From Neokomagataea tanensis (GTDB lineage Bacteria; Pseudomonadota; Alphaproteobacteria; Acetobacterales; Acetobacteraceae), in contig NZ_CP032485.1 of NCBI RefSeq assembly GCF_006542335.1, forward strand, positions 2,215,001 through 2,279,000: 64,000 nt of DNA, read 5' to 3'. A program made the position numbers and the translations under genes. Shown here one piece after another: positions 18,746 through 27,838 of the stretch. How positions within the stretch are numbered: the stretch's first letter is position 1; each line of letters opens with the position of its first letter. Below the pieces are notes generated by a model. The model saw only the letters and a list, made by a program, of their open reading frames with translations. It was not told where the DNA came from and ran no database searches.

Positions 18746-19981
18746 ATGAATAAATGGTCTTATAAATCTTCTCTGCTTGGACTGTTGGCTCTTACAACTA
18801 GTCTTGGCTCAGTGGCATATGCTGGTGAGCCACCACTCCCGACCGACCCTGTCGTTACGCGCTCTCTGGAATCTCAAGATGCCTTGCCTCGTACGGCCTT
18901 TTACAGCACCCCCTCGGATATAGCGACTGCTTTGCCGGGTGCATTGTTGAAGCACGAGTCAGCTGCAAATTATGATTTACCAAAAGGCTTCACTGCAACA
19001 CGTATTTTGTACCGCTCAACAGACTCGCATGGCCAGCCAGTGGCGACTTCAGGCGTAGTAGTTGTGCCACCTGGCAAAGCGCCAGAAGGCGGATGGCCGG
19101 TAATCGTATGGGCGCACGGTACCAGCGGAACAGCAGAAATGTGTGCGCCATCTTTAATGAAAGATGTCTACTACGGTAGTTTGAGGGTTTTTGACCTTGC
19201 TTCTGCAGGGTTTGTTTTGGTCATGACGGATTATCATGGCCTTGGAACGGATGGGCCTCACCAATACATGAACAAGTATGCGCAGGTTGCTGATATCCGT
19301 AACGCGGTACCTGCAGCTCATGCGTTGATGCCGGAATTATCACAAAAATGGTTTGTTGTAGGGCATTCTCAAGGCGCTTATGCTGCTTTGGCTACAGCAG
19401 AAGCCGAGACGAAGGCGAATGATGCTGGCTATCTTGGAGCCGTATCTATCGCTCCGGCCGCGCGTCCAGGAATGATGAATGCCAACATTTCTGCAGTTAA
19501 AAAGGCTGGCGGTCCGTACATGTCGTGGTTAGCCTTTGCTATTAAAGCTCAGTACCCTGAGTTCAAACCGGAAGATTTGTTATCAAAAAAAGGATTGAAG
19601 TTCTATCCTGAAGCAACAGGGGGTGCTTGTTGGTTGACGGGCAATGCATTGTATTATCCATATTCGGCTAAAGAATTGGTTCGGCCAGACTGGAACAAAA
19701 ATAAGTACGTAAAGCAATTCTTTGCTGAACAAACTGTTGGATATGAGAAAACACTTGGTCCTATTTTGTTGGTAGCGGGTGGCGGTGACACGACAATCCC
19801 CATTCGTACGCTTAATTCATACTACAAAGACGCCTGTCACCTTGGTTCAGACATTAAATACCTAGTAGTACCAAATGCCGAGCATGGGGCAGCTATGGTT
19901 GAATCAATGGATACACAAATTTCTTGGTTAAAGTCAGTTCTTGCTGGAAATACGCCAGCTTCTAGCTGCCCTAAAAACTGA
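18746..19981 (+). CDS. Secreted alpha/beta-hydrolase (secretory lipase / esterase type)
   Basis: A 411-residue serine hydrolase. A signal peptide (LLGLLALTTSLGSVAYAG) precedes an alpha/beta-hydrolase fold with VIVWAHGTSG (oxyanion region), the nucleophile elbow GHSQG, a likely acid in AGGGDTTIP and the histidine in PNAEHGA. This set matches fungal/bacterial secretory lipases (LIP family) that cleave esters outside the cytoplasm. The ATG at 18746 is preferred over an in-frame GTG at 18737 because AAGG lies about 8 nt before it. It starts 39 bp after the TonB receptor, which suggests co-transcription. Confidence 0.85.
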   Translation: MNKWSYKSSLLGLLALTTSLGSVAYAGEPPLPTDPVVTRSLESQDALPRTAFYSTPSDIATALPGALLKHESAANYDLPKGFTATRILYRSTDSHGQPVATSGVVVVPPGKAPEGGWPVIVWAHGTSGTAEMCAPSLMKDVYYGSLRVFDLASAGFVLVMTDYHGLGTDGPHQYMNKYAQVADIRNAVPAAHALMPELSQKWFVVGHSQGAYAALATAEAETKANDAGYLGAVSIAPAARPGMMNANISAVKKAGGPYMSWLAFAIKAQYPEFKPEDLLSKKGLKFYPEATGGACWLTGNALYYPYSAKELVRPDWNKNKYVKQFFAEQTVGYEKTLGPILLVAGGGDTTIPIRTLNSYYKDACHLGSDIKYLVVPNAEHGAAMVESMDTQISWLKSVLAGNTPASSCPKN

Positions 19982-19988
19982 TAAATAC

Positions 19989-21884
19989 ATGATAAAACGT
20001 TTGCCTCTGGTACGCTTGTACTTATTTTCTACCATAGCTTATTTTGCTATAGGGCAAGGTTATGCGCAAGATAACCGTTCTGGAGGCAGCGTTATTGCTG
20101 CAGTTTCAGGTTATAACCCTGAAGTTGTGCATACTCAGCCTTTTTGGAGCCAACGTATAGTTGGTTATTTACCAACGCGCGATAATACGGCCTTGCGTTA
20201 TAGTGTTTTACTGCCAAAAGGGAAGGGGCCTTTTCCTGTTGTAATTAATTACAGCGGTTATGACCCTGGCGGTATTGGCAGTGCACCATATTTGACAGGT
20301 GATACAGCAATGTCCGTGAGCCTTGATCGTACGCTGGTAGAAAACGGTTACGCTGTTATGGGAGTAAATGCCCGTGGGACAGGGTGCTCTGAAGGTCACT
20401 TTACGTTTTTAACGTCGTCTTACGGTGAGGATGGTTACGACATTGTCGAGTACGCTGCTGCGCAGCACTGGTCTGATGGGCACATTGGCATGGCCAATTG
20501 GTCATGGGCTGGTATGTCGCAGATTGCCACAGCCTCGACGCGTCCGCCGCATTTGAGCGCTATTGCGCCCGGTATGGTGCTAGCGGACGCACGGTTGGAT
20601 AGCTGGGCGCCGGGGGGGGTGCCGAACATGCAATTTCCCTCGGGTTGGTTGCTATATTTACAGTCACGATGGGACGCTTTGACAGCGGGCGCCCTCAAAG
20701 AAAATGACCAACGTTGTCTGAAGCAGTTGGCGCTTAATACGCAGGCGAATAAAAAATTTAACCTTCGCGATGTTTTGCTACAGCATCCGTTACGCGATGC
20801 AGAAATTGAAAAACGCAATTTAGCAGCAAAAACACACATGATTTCTGCTCCCGTTCTCTCAATGGAAGCTTTTCAAGATGAAGCAGTGACGTCACGCGAA
20901 GGATATTACCAGGATACTTTGCCGGCTAAAAACATTTGGCTGGTGCAAACTAATGGTCAGCACGATGCCTACGAATCCCTCAAATTCCGGAAGGTTTTGA
21001 TCAATTTCTTTGATCGTTTTTTAAAAGGGGACACAGAAAAATTTACTGACACCCCCCATGTTCAGGTTTGGTTAGAGAGTGGATCGCACGGGGAGGGGCA
21101 TGAGAAGGTAGAACAAATGACTCCCCGGATAGTGATTGAAGGAAAAAATTACCCAATTGTAGCAACCCCTAAAGTGTTCACATTGGTCGAACAGGGGAAT
21201 CTTACGATGGATGACAAGCCCTCAGTTGGATATGATTCCTATGCCTATCCCGTACGGGGACCTGATGTAGATGTTGATGCGGATCATTATAGTTGGGGCG
21301 CATTGCCAGATCAGTATAGTCACGGAAGCCTTGCCTATACTTCGGCCCCGTTTACTCAGAATGTGATTGCTTATGGCCCTGCCAGCGCGAACTTATGGGT
21401 TTCATCGGATATGCCGGACACTGATCTCGAGGTTACGCTAACAGAGTTGCGGCCTGATCATCAGGAGATGTTTGTAGAGCGAGGGTGGCTGCGTTTATCG
21501 GACAGAGAACAAAACACCGATAAATCAACTATACTCAGACCGTTTCCTGTAGACCAGATACAAAGCATTCATAGCTTGGCGCCGGATGAGCCTGTCCTTG
21601 GAAGAGTGGAGCTGAGTAAAATGGGACATGTATTTCGTACAGGCTCAAGGTTGCGAATATGGATAGATGCACCGGGCAATTTTGGTGGATACGGTTTTTC
21701 ACCATGGCTTCTCCCAGCAACAAATCGCATTTGGCACGATTCATCACATGTTTCTCAATTTGTTTTGGGAACACTGCCGAACAAAGGGAGCCCAGACATT
21801 AAAATTAGTCACATTCCAGGATCATTATCACCTTGCAATGATGTTCTGATGCAGCCCTGCCGAATTGATCCTTTACATCAATAA
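19989..21884 (+). CDS. Secreted CocE/NonD-family hydrolase (X-Pro dipeptidyl-peptidase S15 type)
   Basis: A 631-residue protein with a signal peptide ending in IGQGYAQ. The N-terminal alpha/beta-hydrolase part contains NYSGYDPGG, NARGTGCSEG, the nucleophile region NWSWAGMSQ and the histidine region NGQHDAY; the C-terminal third is the jelly-roll typical of CocE, cephalosporin acylase and PepX. Members hydrolyse esters, acyl bonds or X-Pro peptides. It begins 5 nt after the stop of the lipase-like gene, so the two are probably one operon; the ATG at 19989 gives a proper signal peptide whereas the longer frame from 19941 overlaps the neighbour. The elbow S-W-A-G differs from the usual S-Y-G-G. 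Confidence 0.85.
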   Translation: MIKRLPLVRLYLFSTIAYFAIGQGYAQDNRSGGSVIAAVSGYNPEVVHTQPFWSQRIVGYLPTRDNTALRYSVLLPKGKGPFPVVINYSGYDPGGIGSAPYLTGDTAMSVSLDRTLVENGYAVMGVNARGTGCSEGHFTFLTSSYGEDGYDIVEYAAAQHWSDGHIGMANWSWAGMSQIATASTRPPHLSAIAPGMVLADARLDSWAPGGVPNMQFPSGWLLYLQSRWDALTAGALKENDQRCLKQLALNTQANKKFNLRDVLLQHPLRDAEIEKRNLAAKTHMISAPVLSMEAFQDEAVTSREGYYQDTLPAKNIWLVQTNGQHDAYESLKFRKVLINFFDRFLKGDTEKFTDTPHVQVWLESGSHGEGHEKVEQMTPRIVIEGKNYPIVATPKVFTLVEQGNLTMDDKPSVGYDSYAYPVRGPDVDVDADHYSWGALPDQYSHGSLAYTSAPFTQNVIAYGPASANLWVSSDMPDTDLEVTLTELRPDHQEMFVERGWLRLSDREQNTDKSTILRPFPVDQIQSIHSLAPDEPVLGRVELSKMGHVFRTGSRLRIWIDAPGNFGGYGFSPWLLPATNRIWHDSSHVSQFVLGTLPNKGSPDIKISHIPGSLSPCNDVLMQPCRIDPLHQ

Positions 21885-21913
21885 AAATAACAGTTTTCCA
21901 AAGGAGTGAAGTT

Positions 21914-22486
21914 GTGCGTACTAAGAGAATTTGTATATCCACAGCCTTAATGTTGATGACCTCCTCTTTCGCTTTTGCTGAAACGTCATCGAAATCGTCC
22001 TTTGCTTCGACGGTTTACGATCCTGTTAAGACAGAATTAGTTTTAAATTTGGTCGTAACCTGCACGGATCCAATTCGACCTGGCCCTAATGCTGCAAGCA
22101 AGGATGGGGAACGCTCCGAAATATGGCCTATTATAGGGGGACGCTTTGATGGACCAGGCATCCACGGCACCGTCGAAGCTGGCGGCGCCGACCTACCAGT
22201 TTTGCGCCCTGATGGCGTGGAAGTTGTTGACGCATTTTATCGATTAAAAACGGATGACGGGCAAATTATTATTATTCACAATAAAGGGTTGGCATATCCT
22301 ATTAAAAATGGACAAGATTATAAATACAGATTGAGCCCTGAGTTCATCGCTCCAAAAGGGAAGTATGACTGGCTCAATAAAAGTATATTTGTCGCTACCC
22401 TTGTGTATCCTGTGCCGAAAGGAATGGAGCTGGCAAGGGGGCCTCACCAAAACGATCGTTTGATACAAGTATTGAGACTTAATTAA
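21914..22486 (+). CDS. Secreted DUF3237 protein
   Basis: A 190-residue protein from a GTG start, with AAAGGAG 7 nt upstream. A signal peptide (ALMLMTSSFAFAE) is followed by a single DUF3237 beta-barrel: IIGGRFDGPGIHGTV, GGADLPVLRPDG, then FYRLKTDDGQII and YDWLNKSIFVA. DUF3237 proteins have no settled biochemistry; they are small beta-barrels often found next to hydrolases and catabolic genes. Export is uncommon for the family. It continues the receptor-hydrolase series and may bind or act on the product. Confidence 0.75.
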   Translation: MRTKRICISTALMLMTSSFAFAETSSKSSFASTVYDPVKTELVLNLVVTCTDPIRPGPNAASKDGERSEIWPIIGGRFDGPGIHGTVEAGGADLPVLRPDGVEVVDAFYRLKTDDGQIIIIHNKGLAYPIKNGQDYKYRLSPEFIAPKGKYDWLNKSIFVATLVYPVPKGMELARGPHQNDRLIQVLRLN

Positions 22487-22511
22487 ATATTGATATGGTG
22501 GTTTTAAAGAG

Positions 22512-23096
22512 ATGCTACACAATAAAAACTCTGAAAATACATCAGAAATTGACCATGCTGTAGGATATCTCATTCGAGAGCATAGAAAGCAAAACGGTCT
22601 GCAGTTAAGAAATGTAGCATCTCGTGTCGGTATTTCCGTGAGCCATCTTAGTCAAATAGAGAGGGGGGCAACTTCTCCGAGTGTACGAGATTTAATGAAA
22701 ATCGCGGAAGTCTTGGAGTTGGATGTCTCTAATTTTTTTCAGTCTTTTCAGGGACAAGCATCAGATATTGCTAAATTTTATACAAGAAAAGAAAGTCATA
22801 AAAAAATTACCTTTAACGATGGGATTACAAAAGTTTGCCTAAATTCACAAAAGCCCGAATTGTTGAGAACATATTTGATGATTATTCAACCAAATGGACA
22901 TTCAGGAGACAAGCATTTGTCACATGCTGGTTTTGAAGCTGGTTTTATAATAGAGGGAACGCTTCATTTACAGGTTAATAGTCAGTATTGTGTATTAAAT
23001 GAAGGTGATTCTTTCTCTTTTCTAAGTCATCTTCCGCATAAGTATGAAAATAGAACAAACGTTATTACAAAAGTTATGTGGTCAAACACTTTATAA
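22512..23096 (+). CDS. Cupin-containing XRE-family regulator (PuuR-like)
   Basis: A 194-residue cytoplasmic regulator. Residues 15-72 form an XRE helix-turn-helix (LRNVASRVGISVSHLSQIER, then ATSPSVRDLMKIAEVL); residues 110-190 form a cupin domain with HAGFEAGFIIEGTLHLQ and a late HLPHKYEN. This architecture is shared with PuuR and related repressors of polyamine, amine and amino-acid catabolism, whose cupin senses a small molecule. It is placed between the hydrolase group and an amino-acid/amine permease, upstream of the amine dehydrogenase cluster, so it is a candidate regulator of either. Confidence 0.85.
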   Translation: MLHNKNSENTSEIDHAVGYLIREHRKQNGLQLRNVASRVGISVSHLSQIERGATSPSVRDLMKIAEVLELDVSNFFQSFQGQASDIAKFYTRKESHKKITFNDGITKVCLNSQKPELLRTYLMIIQPNGHSGDKHLSHAGFEAGFIIEGTLHLQVNSQYCVLNEGDSFSFLSHLPHKYENRTNVITKVMWSNTL

Positions 23097-23199
23097 TTAC
23101 ACAAAGTTGTGGGTAAGTTATTTTGAATTGTTAAAAAGTAACAAAGTCAAATCGGTACAATTGCTCCCTAAGATTGGGTGAGCCATCAAAGGCCATGAG

Positions 23200-24507
23200 A
23201 TGACACAAACGCTCGACCATTCTCTGCACCCGAGACACATCGTTATGATTTCTATAGGAGGGATCATTGGGGCCGGTTTTTTCATCGGAGCTTCAGGTCC
23301 TATCTCTATGGCCGGGCCGGGCGTAATAGTTACCTACGCATTTAGTGGGCTTCTCACAATTTTTGAGAGCTTAATGCTGCGGGATATTGCTCTAAATTCT
23401 GTTGAACCTGGTTCATTTATTATGTCTCTGCGGTCGATATTGGGACGAAGTTTAGGGTTTATCGCAGGTTGGACTTATTGGATTATTTGGGTTGTAACTT
23501 TGGCAATAGAAGTAATTGGAGCCTCTGACTTAATCAGGGAGTGGATCCATATTCCGTTTACGCTTATCGAATTAATTGTTTTGTCAATTGTCACAGGAGC
23601 AAATCTGGTATCAGTACGCAATTATGGTGAGGTCGAATACTGGCTTTCTATTATAAAAATTATGGCTCTTGTTTCTTTCATATTAATTAGTCTGGGTTCT
23701 TTATTTTTAGGAATTCATGCCATGGAAAATATGCATAGTGCCTCTGGGTTTTTACCTAATGGATTAACAGCTCTATTCGCTGCCGCACCAACTGTTGTTT
23801 ATTCTATGTCTGGTAGTGAAGTAGCTACTATTGCAGCGCTTGAATCTGGTGATCCCCGGGGCAATGCTTCCCGTTTATCACGTGTTGTCGCGCTAAGCGT
23901 AACCAGTCTTTATTTTTTCAGTATTGTGGCTTTGTTAAGCTTGGTTTCATGGGACAAAATAATGCCCGGACAATCTCCGTTCCTTTACGCTTTAAATATC
24001 ATACATATGCCATTTGCTAGCACTGTAATGACAATAATAATTTTAACTTCAATGTTGTCGACACTTAATTCGGGAATTTATGCAACATCTAGAATTACGT
24101 TTGAGATGGCAGAGGTTGGGGATGCGCTTGCGTCGTTTAAGAAATTAGACGTACGCAACAATCTGCCGGTAAGGGCTATTCTTTTATGTTCTCTAGGCAC
24201 ATTGCTGGTTGCAATTCTAGCAATTATCTCTCCCAATTTGGTTTTTGCATTCCTTGCTTCCGCAAGCGGTGCAATGATAATTCTTCATTACGGTTTAATT
24301 ACAACTGCCCGCGTTATTTTATCTAAGAAAAATCTGTGGAAAGCGTGGGTAACCTTTATTTTGTTGCTTGTTGTTATCGTTTCCATGGTTATTATTCCGA
24401 GTGCCCGTTACGAGCTTGTTGCCGGTATTCTTGCGTTTTTCATTGTTGGTGTTGCTGAAAAAATAACTAGAGCAAGACGAAAGAAGTGGTGTGCCTTTTC
24501 GCGATAA
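23200..24507 (+). CDS. APC-family amino-acid/amine permease (GABA-permease-like)
   Basis: A 435-residue inner-membrane transporter with about 12 hydrophobic segments. The first helix carries SIGGIIGAGFFIGASGPISM, the substrate-binding glycine motif of amino-acid permeases, and the sixth-helix region has YSMSGSEVATIAALES as in GabP/AAT transporters. These proteins import amino acids, GABA or related amines with protons. The gene lies just downstream of the PuuR-like regulator and ends at a hairpin at 24506, so it may be the uptake step for the amines oxidised by the next operon. Confidence 0.85.
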   Translation: MTQTLDHSLHPRHIVMISIGGIIGAGFFIGASGPISMAGPGVIVTYAFSGLLTIFESLMLRDIALNSVEPGSFIMSLRSILGRSLGFIAGWTYWIIWVVTLAIEVIGASDLIREWIHIPFTLIELIVLSIVTGANLVSVRNYGEVEYWLSIIKIMALVSFILISLGSLFLGIHAMENMHSASGFLPNGLTALFAAAPTVVYSMSGSEVATIAALESGDPRGNASRLSRVVALSVTSLYFFSIVALLSLVSWDKIMPGQSPFLYALNIIHMPFASTVMTIIILTSMLSTLNSGIYATSRITFEMAEVGDALASFKKLDVRNNLPVRAILLCSLGTLLVAILAIISPNLVFAFLASASGAMIILHYGLITTARVILSKKNLWKAWVTFILLLVVIVSMVIIPSARYELVAGILAFFIVGVAEKITRARRKKWCAFSR

Positions 24508-24545
24508 AGCAGCAAAACCCAATTCATGCTGCTTTTGATTTTCTT
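24506..24545 (+). terminator. Intrinsic terminator after the permease
   Basis: An 8-bp stem AAAGCAGC/GCTGCTTT with a 14-nt loop is followed by TTGATTTTCTTTT. It overlaps the permease stop codon and separates this unit from the amine dehydrogenase operon. Confidence 0.7.
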
Positions 24546-24572
24546 TTAATACTGTCTCTAAGGATACTGTAA

Positions 24573-25742
24573 ATGCGTTGGTCAATTACACTTTTTGTTG
24601 CACTTGCTGTTTTTTCTACGCCAGCTCTAGCGGAGCCAGAACCCATTCCACAAACAGAAGAAAGCGACATTATAAAACTTCCCCCTTGGAGTGCTCATCG
24701 TATCCTCGTGCAAGATACTGTTGCACGACATGCTAAGGACGGTCGTGTCTATGTTTTGGATGCTGATCAAGGCAAAATTCTTGGTATGGTCCAAGAATCT
24801 TATAATGGAAATGTGGTTCTTGATCCGAAGGGGCGGTCTTTCTACGTGAGCGAGACTACGTGGTCTCGTGGTAACCGCGGTGAGCGGAATGATCTCTTGG
24901 CTTCTTACGACCCACAGACGTTTCAAATTGAAAATGATTTTAAGTTACCCGGACGGGCGTTGGTAACGCCGAAAAAAAATAACCTTGCAATCAATGCCGA
25001 TGGGAGCTTGGTGTACGTTTTTGATATGGTACCAACCAATGCGGTACACGTAATAGAAACTAAAACACATAGTCTTTTAAAAAACATCGATTTGCCTGGC
25101 TGCGCTTTAGTATACCCTTGGGGGAATAGTGGTTTTTCATCAATATGTGGTGACGGTGGTCTTTCTAATGTCTTAATAGATCACGACCATATAGAAGTTA
25201 CGCACACTAAACCTTTTTTCGATCCAGAGAAGGATGCAGTATTTGAGCACAGTCCGTCCGATAAAAATACTGGGCAGACTTTTTTTATTACTTATAGTGG
25301 TCTTGTTTATCCATCTACCTTAAGTGCACAAACGACCGTTGAGAAACCTTGGTCTATCCAAGAAGCTGCTGGACTACCGCGTGCATCTGATGCTGGAAAA
25401 CCATTCGAAATAGCATGGCGACCTGGTGGATGGCAGCTGTCTGCTCTCCATTACGCAACACACCGCATGTACGTCGTTATGCATAAAAATACATTCTGGA
25501 CCCACAAAGAAGATGGAACAGAAATTTGGGTATTGAATACTGAAACCCATAAGCTACTGCACCGATTTACTTTACCTGAGCCCACATCCATGGTTGGCCT
25601 TACCCAAGATGCGCACCCTTTGATGTTCACTGATGATGCACATGGTGGTTTTTACATTTTTGACGCTGAAAACGGCAAACTCCTTCACAAGATTTCTCAC
25701 CTTGGTGATGATCTCTACTTTACAGTCGCCTTGGGTGAGTAA
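24573..25742 (+). CDS. aauB: Amine dehydrogenase heavy chain (aromatic amine dehydrogenase type)
   Basis: A 389-residue periplasmic protein with a signal peptide (LFVALAVFSTPALAEPE) followed by seven-bladed beta-propeller repeats such as GRVYVLDADQGKILGMV and GGFYIFDAENGKLLHKI. This is the heavy subunit of MADH/AADH-type quinoprotein amine dehydrogenases, which with the TTQ light chain oxidise primary amines to aldehydes plus ammonia. It opens an operon whose order B-E-D-A plus a monohaem cytochrome matches the published aau cluster of Alcaligenes faecalis. The stop overlaps the next start (TAATG). Assignment to aromatic rather than methylamine is by cluster layout and light-chain motifs. Confidence 0.88.
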   Translation: MRWSITLFVALAVFSTPALAEPEPIPQTEESDIIKLPPWSAHRILVQDTVARHAKDGRVYVLDADQGKILGMVQESYNGNVVLDPKGRSFYVSETTWSRGNRGERNDLLASYDPQTFQIENDFKLPGRALVTPKKNNLAINADGSLVYVFDMVPTNAVHVIETKTHSLLKNIDLPGCALVYPWGNSGFSSICGDGGLSNVLIDHDHIEVTHTKPFFDPEKDAVFEHSPSDKNTGQTFFITYSGLVYPSTLSAQTTVEKPWSIQEAAGLPRASDAGKPFEIAWRPGGWQLSALHYATHRMYVVMHKNTFWTHKEDGTEIWVLNTETHKLLHRFTLPEPTSMVGLTQDAHPLMFTDDAHGGFYIFDAENGKLLHKISHLGDDLYFTVALGE

Positions 25743-26263
25743 TGGAATTTCATGCGTCTCTTGCTTCAGCCCTACTTGCACATATCGGCTCCGGTATGAC
25801 TGCGGCGGTGTTTCTCTCATCAGCTATCGGTAAAGCACAAAATATCGATGATACGGCAAGCCTTGTCGCATCTTATCGTCTCTTGCCGCTTTCATGGTCT
25901 TTTACAGCGGCTTACGCTGTAATTGCTGCTAATTTTATGGCCGGGATCGCTTTATTAGCAGGGTTTAAAATCGGTGTTGGCCTCGCCGTGGCTCTGTTAC
26001 TCCTTTACGCTATCGCAATGGGTATTAACGTCGCAAAAGGCCGTACGAACATCACCTGCGGCTGCATCCCCGGCAGCACAACGTTCTTAGGGTTGGGAAG
26101 CATAATGCGAACACTTAGCTGGGTTATCCTAGCGTCTGCTCCGCTGAACTGCCCACACTCACCCGCCTTGTTTGCTGTAAGTGGAAACCTCCTCGGTATT
26201 GCAGCCTTTATCCTGTTCGTGACCACCGATACCCTCCTCGAAATCCGGGCGGTTCGGGCATGA
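25742..26263 (+). CDS. aauE: MauE/AauE-family amine dehydrogenase maturation membrane protein
   Basis: A 173-residue inner-membrane protein of the DoxX/MauE superfamily with four hydrophobic segments and the loop motif NITCGCIPG carrying a cysteine pair. MauE works with MauD to bring the cysteine-rich light chain through disulfide formation in the periplasm. It overlaps aauB by 1 nt and aauD by 4 nt, so translation is coupled. Confidence 0.88.
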   Translation: MEFHASLASALLAHIGSGMTAAVFLSSAIGKAQNIDDTASLVASYRLLPLSWSFTAAYAVIAANFMAGIALLAGFKIGVGLAVALLLLYAIAMGINVAKGRTNITCGCIPGSTTFLGLGSIMRTLSWVILASAPLNCPHSPALFAVSGNLLGIAAFILFVTTDTLLEIRAVRA

Positions 26264-26838
26264 TGATTTTTTTAATTATCTCCACCTTTGCCCTGATTAT
26301 TGCGGTTCTCGTACTGGCAATCATGCTCCTCGCGATGAGCCGCCAAATTGGTATCCTGCATGAACGGCTAGCACCCATTGGCCCTCAGAACACGATACAA
26401 GGGCTTAGCGTCGGGCAAGCAGTACCCGAGATTACGGCCCGCCACCTTGATGGCAGCGCCATTACTCTCGCCGGTACGCGCGCGCAGGCACGCCCCTCAT
26501 TAATCATGGTCGTTGGTGCTGATTGCCCCGTGTGCAAACGCACCCTTCCTTTGGTCCATGAGGCCACCCAAACCCGCAATATCGACCTGATATTACTGGG
26601 GGACGGAGAGATCGAAGCCCTGCGCGCTATGGAACGTTCGCAAAACCTTCCAGCGCCACTTGTTATCTCGCAAGAGCTTTTGCTGCTTTTGCAAATCAAC
26701 CGCCTACCAACACTTATCTTACTTGATCCGCGCGGCATCATCCGTGCGCTGGATGTTGCAACAACAACAAGCGACATCGCAGCTCTGCTCGATACAATCA
26801 CACAGCTCAAAAAGGAGGCCCAGCATGTCTCAGCCTGA
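26260..26838 (+). CDS. aauD: MauD/AauD thioredoxin-like disulfide protein
   Basis: A 192-residue protein with one N-terminal membrane anchor (residues 3-26) and a periplasmic thioredoxin fold holding the redox motif CPVC (C89-C92). MauD is required for the six disulfides of the amine dehydrogenase light chain. The cis-proline neighbourhood INRLPTLIL is visible. The gene overlaps the light-chain gene by 14 nt. A diverged paralogue with CPVS lies at 33775. Confidence 0.9.
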   Translation: MMIFLIISTFALIIAVLVLAIMLLAMSRQIGILHERLAPIGPQNTIQGLSVGQAVPEITARHLDGSAITLAGTRAQARPSLIMVVGADCPVCKRTLPLVHEATQTRNIDLILLGDGEIEALRAMERSQNLPAPLVISQELLLLLQINRLPTLILLDPRGIIRALDVATTTSDIAALLDTITQLKKEAQHVSA

Positions 26839-27370
26839 ATCAAGTCGTTTTGACGGCATTACAGAAAGCGTGATGCGCCGCATCGCTAGCCATACTGCAC
26901 GCCGCTCTTTCTTAGGCCGCGTTGGCGCTTGGGTGGTCGGTGGTATCGCTCTTCCTATGCTGCCTGCAGCCCGTGCAGCAACCAAAACAGAGAAGCCGAA
27001 AGCCCCATCACCATTCTCTGCAAAAGCACAAACGACAGACGCCACCGCATGCAATTACTGGCGTTATTGCGCCATTGACGGTTATTTGTGCTCTACCTGT
27101 GGCGGAGGAGTCCATTCTTGCCCACCTGGTACCCAACCCTCCCCAACCTCATGGATCGGGACGTGCTTTAACCCCGGAGACGGCCAGTCTTACCTCGTAG
27201 CATACCGTGATTGCTGTGGCCAAGACGCATGCAGCCAGCAAATGTGTATTGGTACGGATGGGGAACAACCAAGTTACCGTCCACAATCAAACAATGATAT
27301 TATCTGGTGCTTCGGTACCGGCTCTCTCGTTTACAACTGCTCAACATCCGTTATCGTCGGAGAAGCCTAA
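26825..27370 (+). CDS. aauA: Amine dehydrogenase light chain, TTQ-bearing subunit
   Basis: A 181-residue precursor with a Tat signal (ARRSFLGRV, residues 25-33). The mature part has twelve cysteines (six disulfides in the family) and the two tryptophans that cross-link into tryptophan tryptophylquinone: W110 in SWIGTC and W161 in NNDIIWCFG. Asp85 (AIDG) and Asp129 (YRDCC) match the two conserved aspartates of MADH. The first half (CAIDGYLCS, PSPTSWIGTC) resembles aromatic amine dehydrogenase while YRPQSNNDIIWCFG resembles methylamine dehydrogenase. The start at 26825 follows AAAAGGAGG. The stop overlaps the next start (TAATG). Confidence 0.93.
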   Translation: MSQPESSRFDGITESVMRRIASHTARRSFLGRVGAWVVGGIALPMLPAARAATKTEKPKAPSPFSAKAQTTDATACNYWRYCAIDGYLCSTCGGGVHSCPPGTQPSPTSWIGTCFNPGDGQSYLVAYRDCCGQDACSQQMCIGTDGEQPSYRPQSNNDIIWCFGTGSLVYNCSTSVIVGEA

Positions 27371-27825
27371 TGCTCAAACACGCTTTCCTTATTGCCCTGA
27401 CCGTTATGCCCGCGTTCGCTGTTGCTGCAACACCCGGACAAGATGTGTATGACCAAAACTGCTCTGTCTGCCACCAAGCAGCAGGCGCAGGCTCAACAGG
27501 CCAATTTCCTCCACTGAAAGGGCGTGTTGATAAAATTGCCTCGTCTCCTGATGGTAAAAAATACCTCGCTGACGTTGTGCTGAATGGTCTGCATGGCCCC
27601 ATCACGGCTGCAGGTTCACCCTATGCTGGTTTTATGCCGTCGTTAAAGTCGCTTTCAGATGACCAAATTGCCTCCGCACTTACTTATTTGATTTCTTTGG
27701 GAGATACAAAGCCAGCCCCAACGATTGACGCCGCCGTCATTGCTGGTGAACGCAGCACACCAAAGAAATCCAAAGAGATATTAGCCGAACGCAAAGCCTT
27801 GGATGATGCACACCTAGTACCCTAA
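27370..27825 (+). CDS. Periplasmic monohaem cytochrome c
   Basis: A 151-residue protein with a signal peptide (FLIALTVMPAFAVA) and one haem motif CSVCH (31-35); M89 in YAGFMPSLKSLSD is the likely axial ligand. It belongs to the small cytochrome c class that follows aauA in the A. faecalis aau cluster (orf-2). It presumably takes electrons from the reduced amine dehydrogenase, since no azurin/amicyanin gene is in the window. It is translationally coupled to aauA by the TAATG overlap. Confidence 0.88.
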   Translation: MLKHAFLIALTVMPAFAVAATPGQDVYDQNCSVCHQAAGAGSTGQFPPLKGRVDKIASSPDGKKYLADVVLNGLHGPITAAGSPYAGFMPSLKSLSDDQIASALTYLISLGDTKPAPTIDAAVIAGERSTPKKSKEILAERKALDDAHLVP

Positions 27826-27838
27826 GAGGCATCGTACC

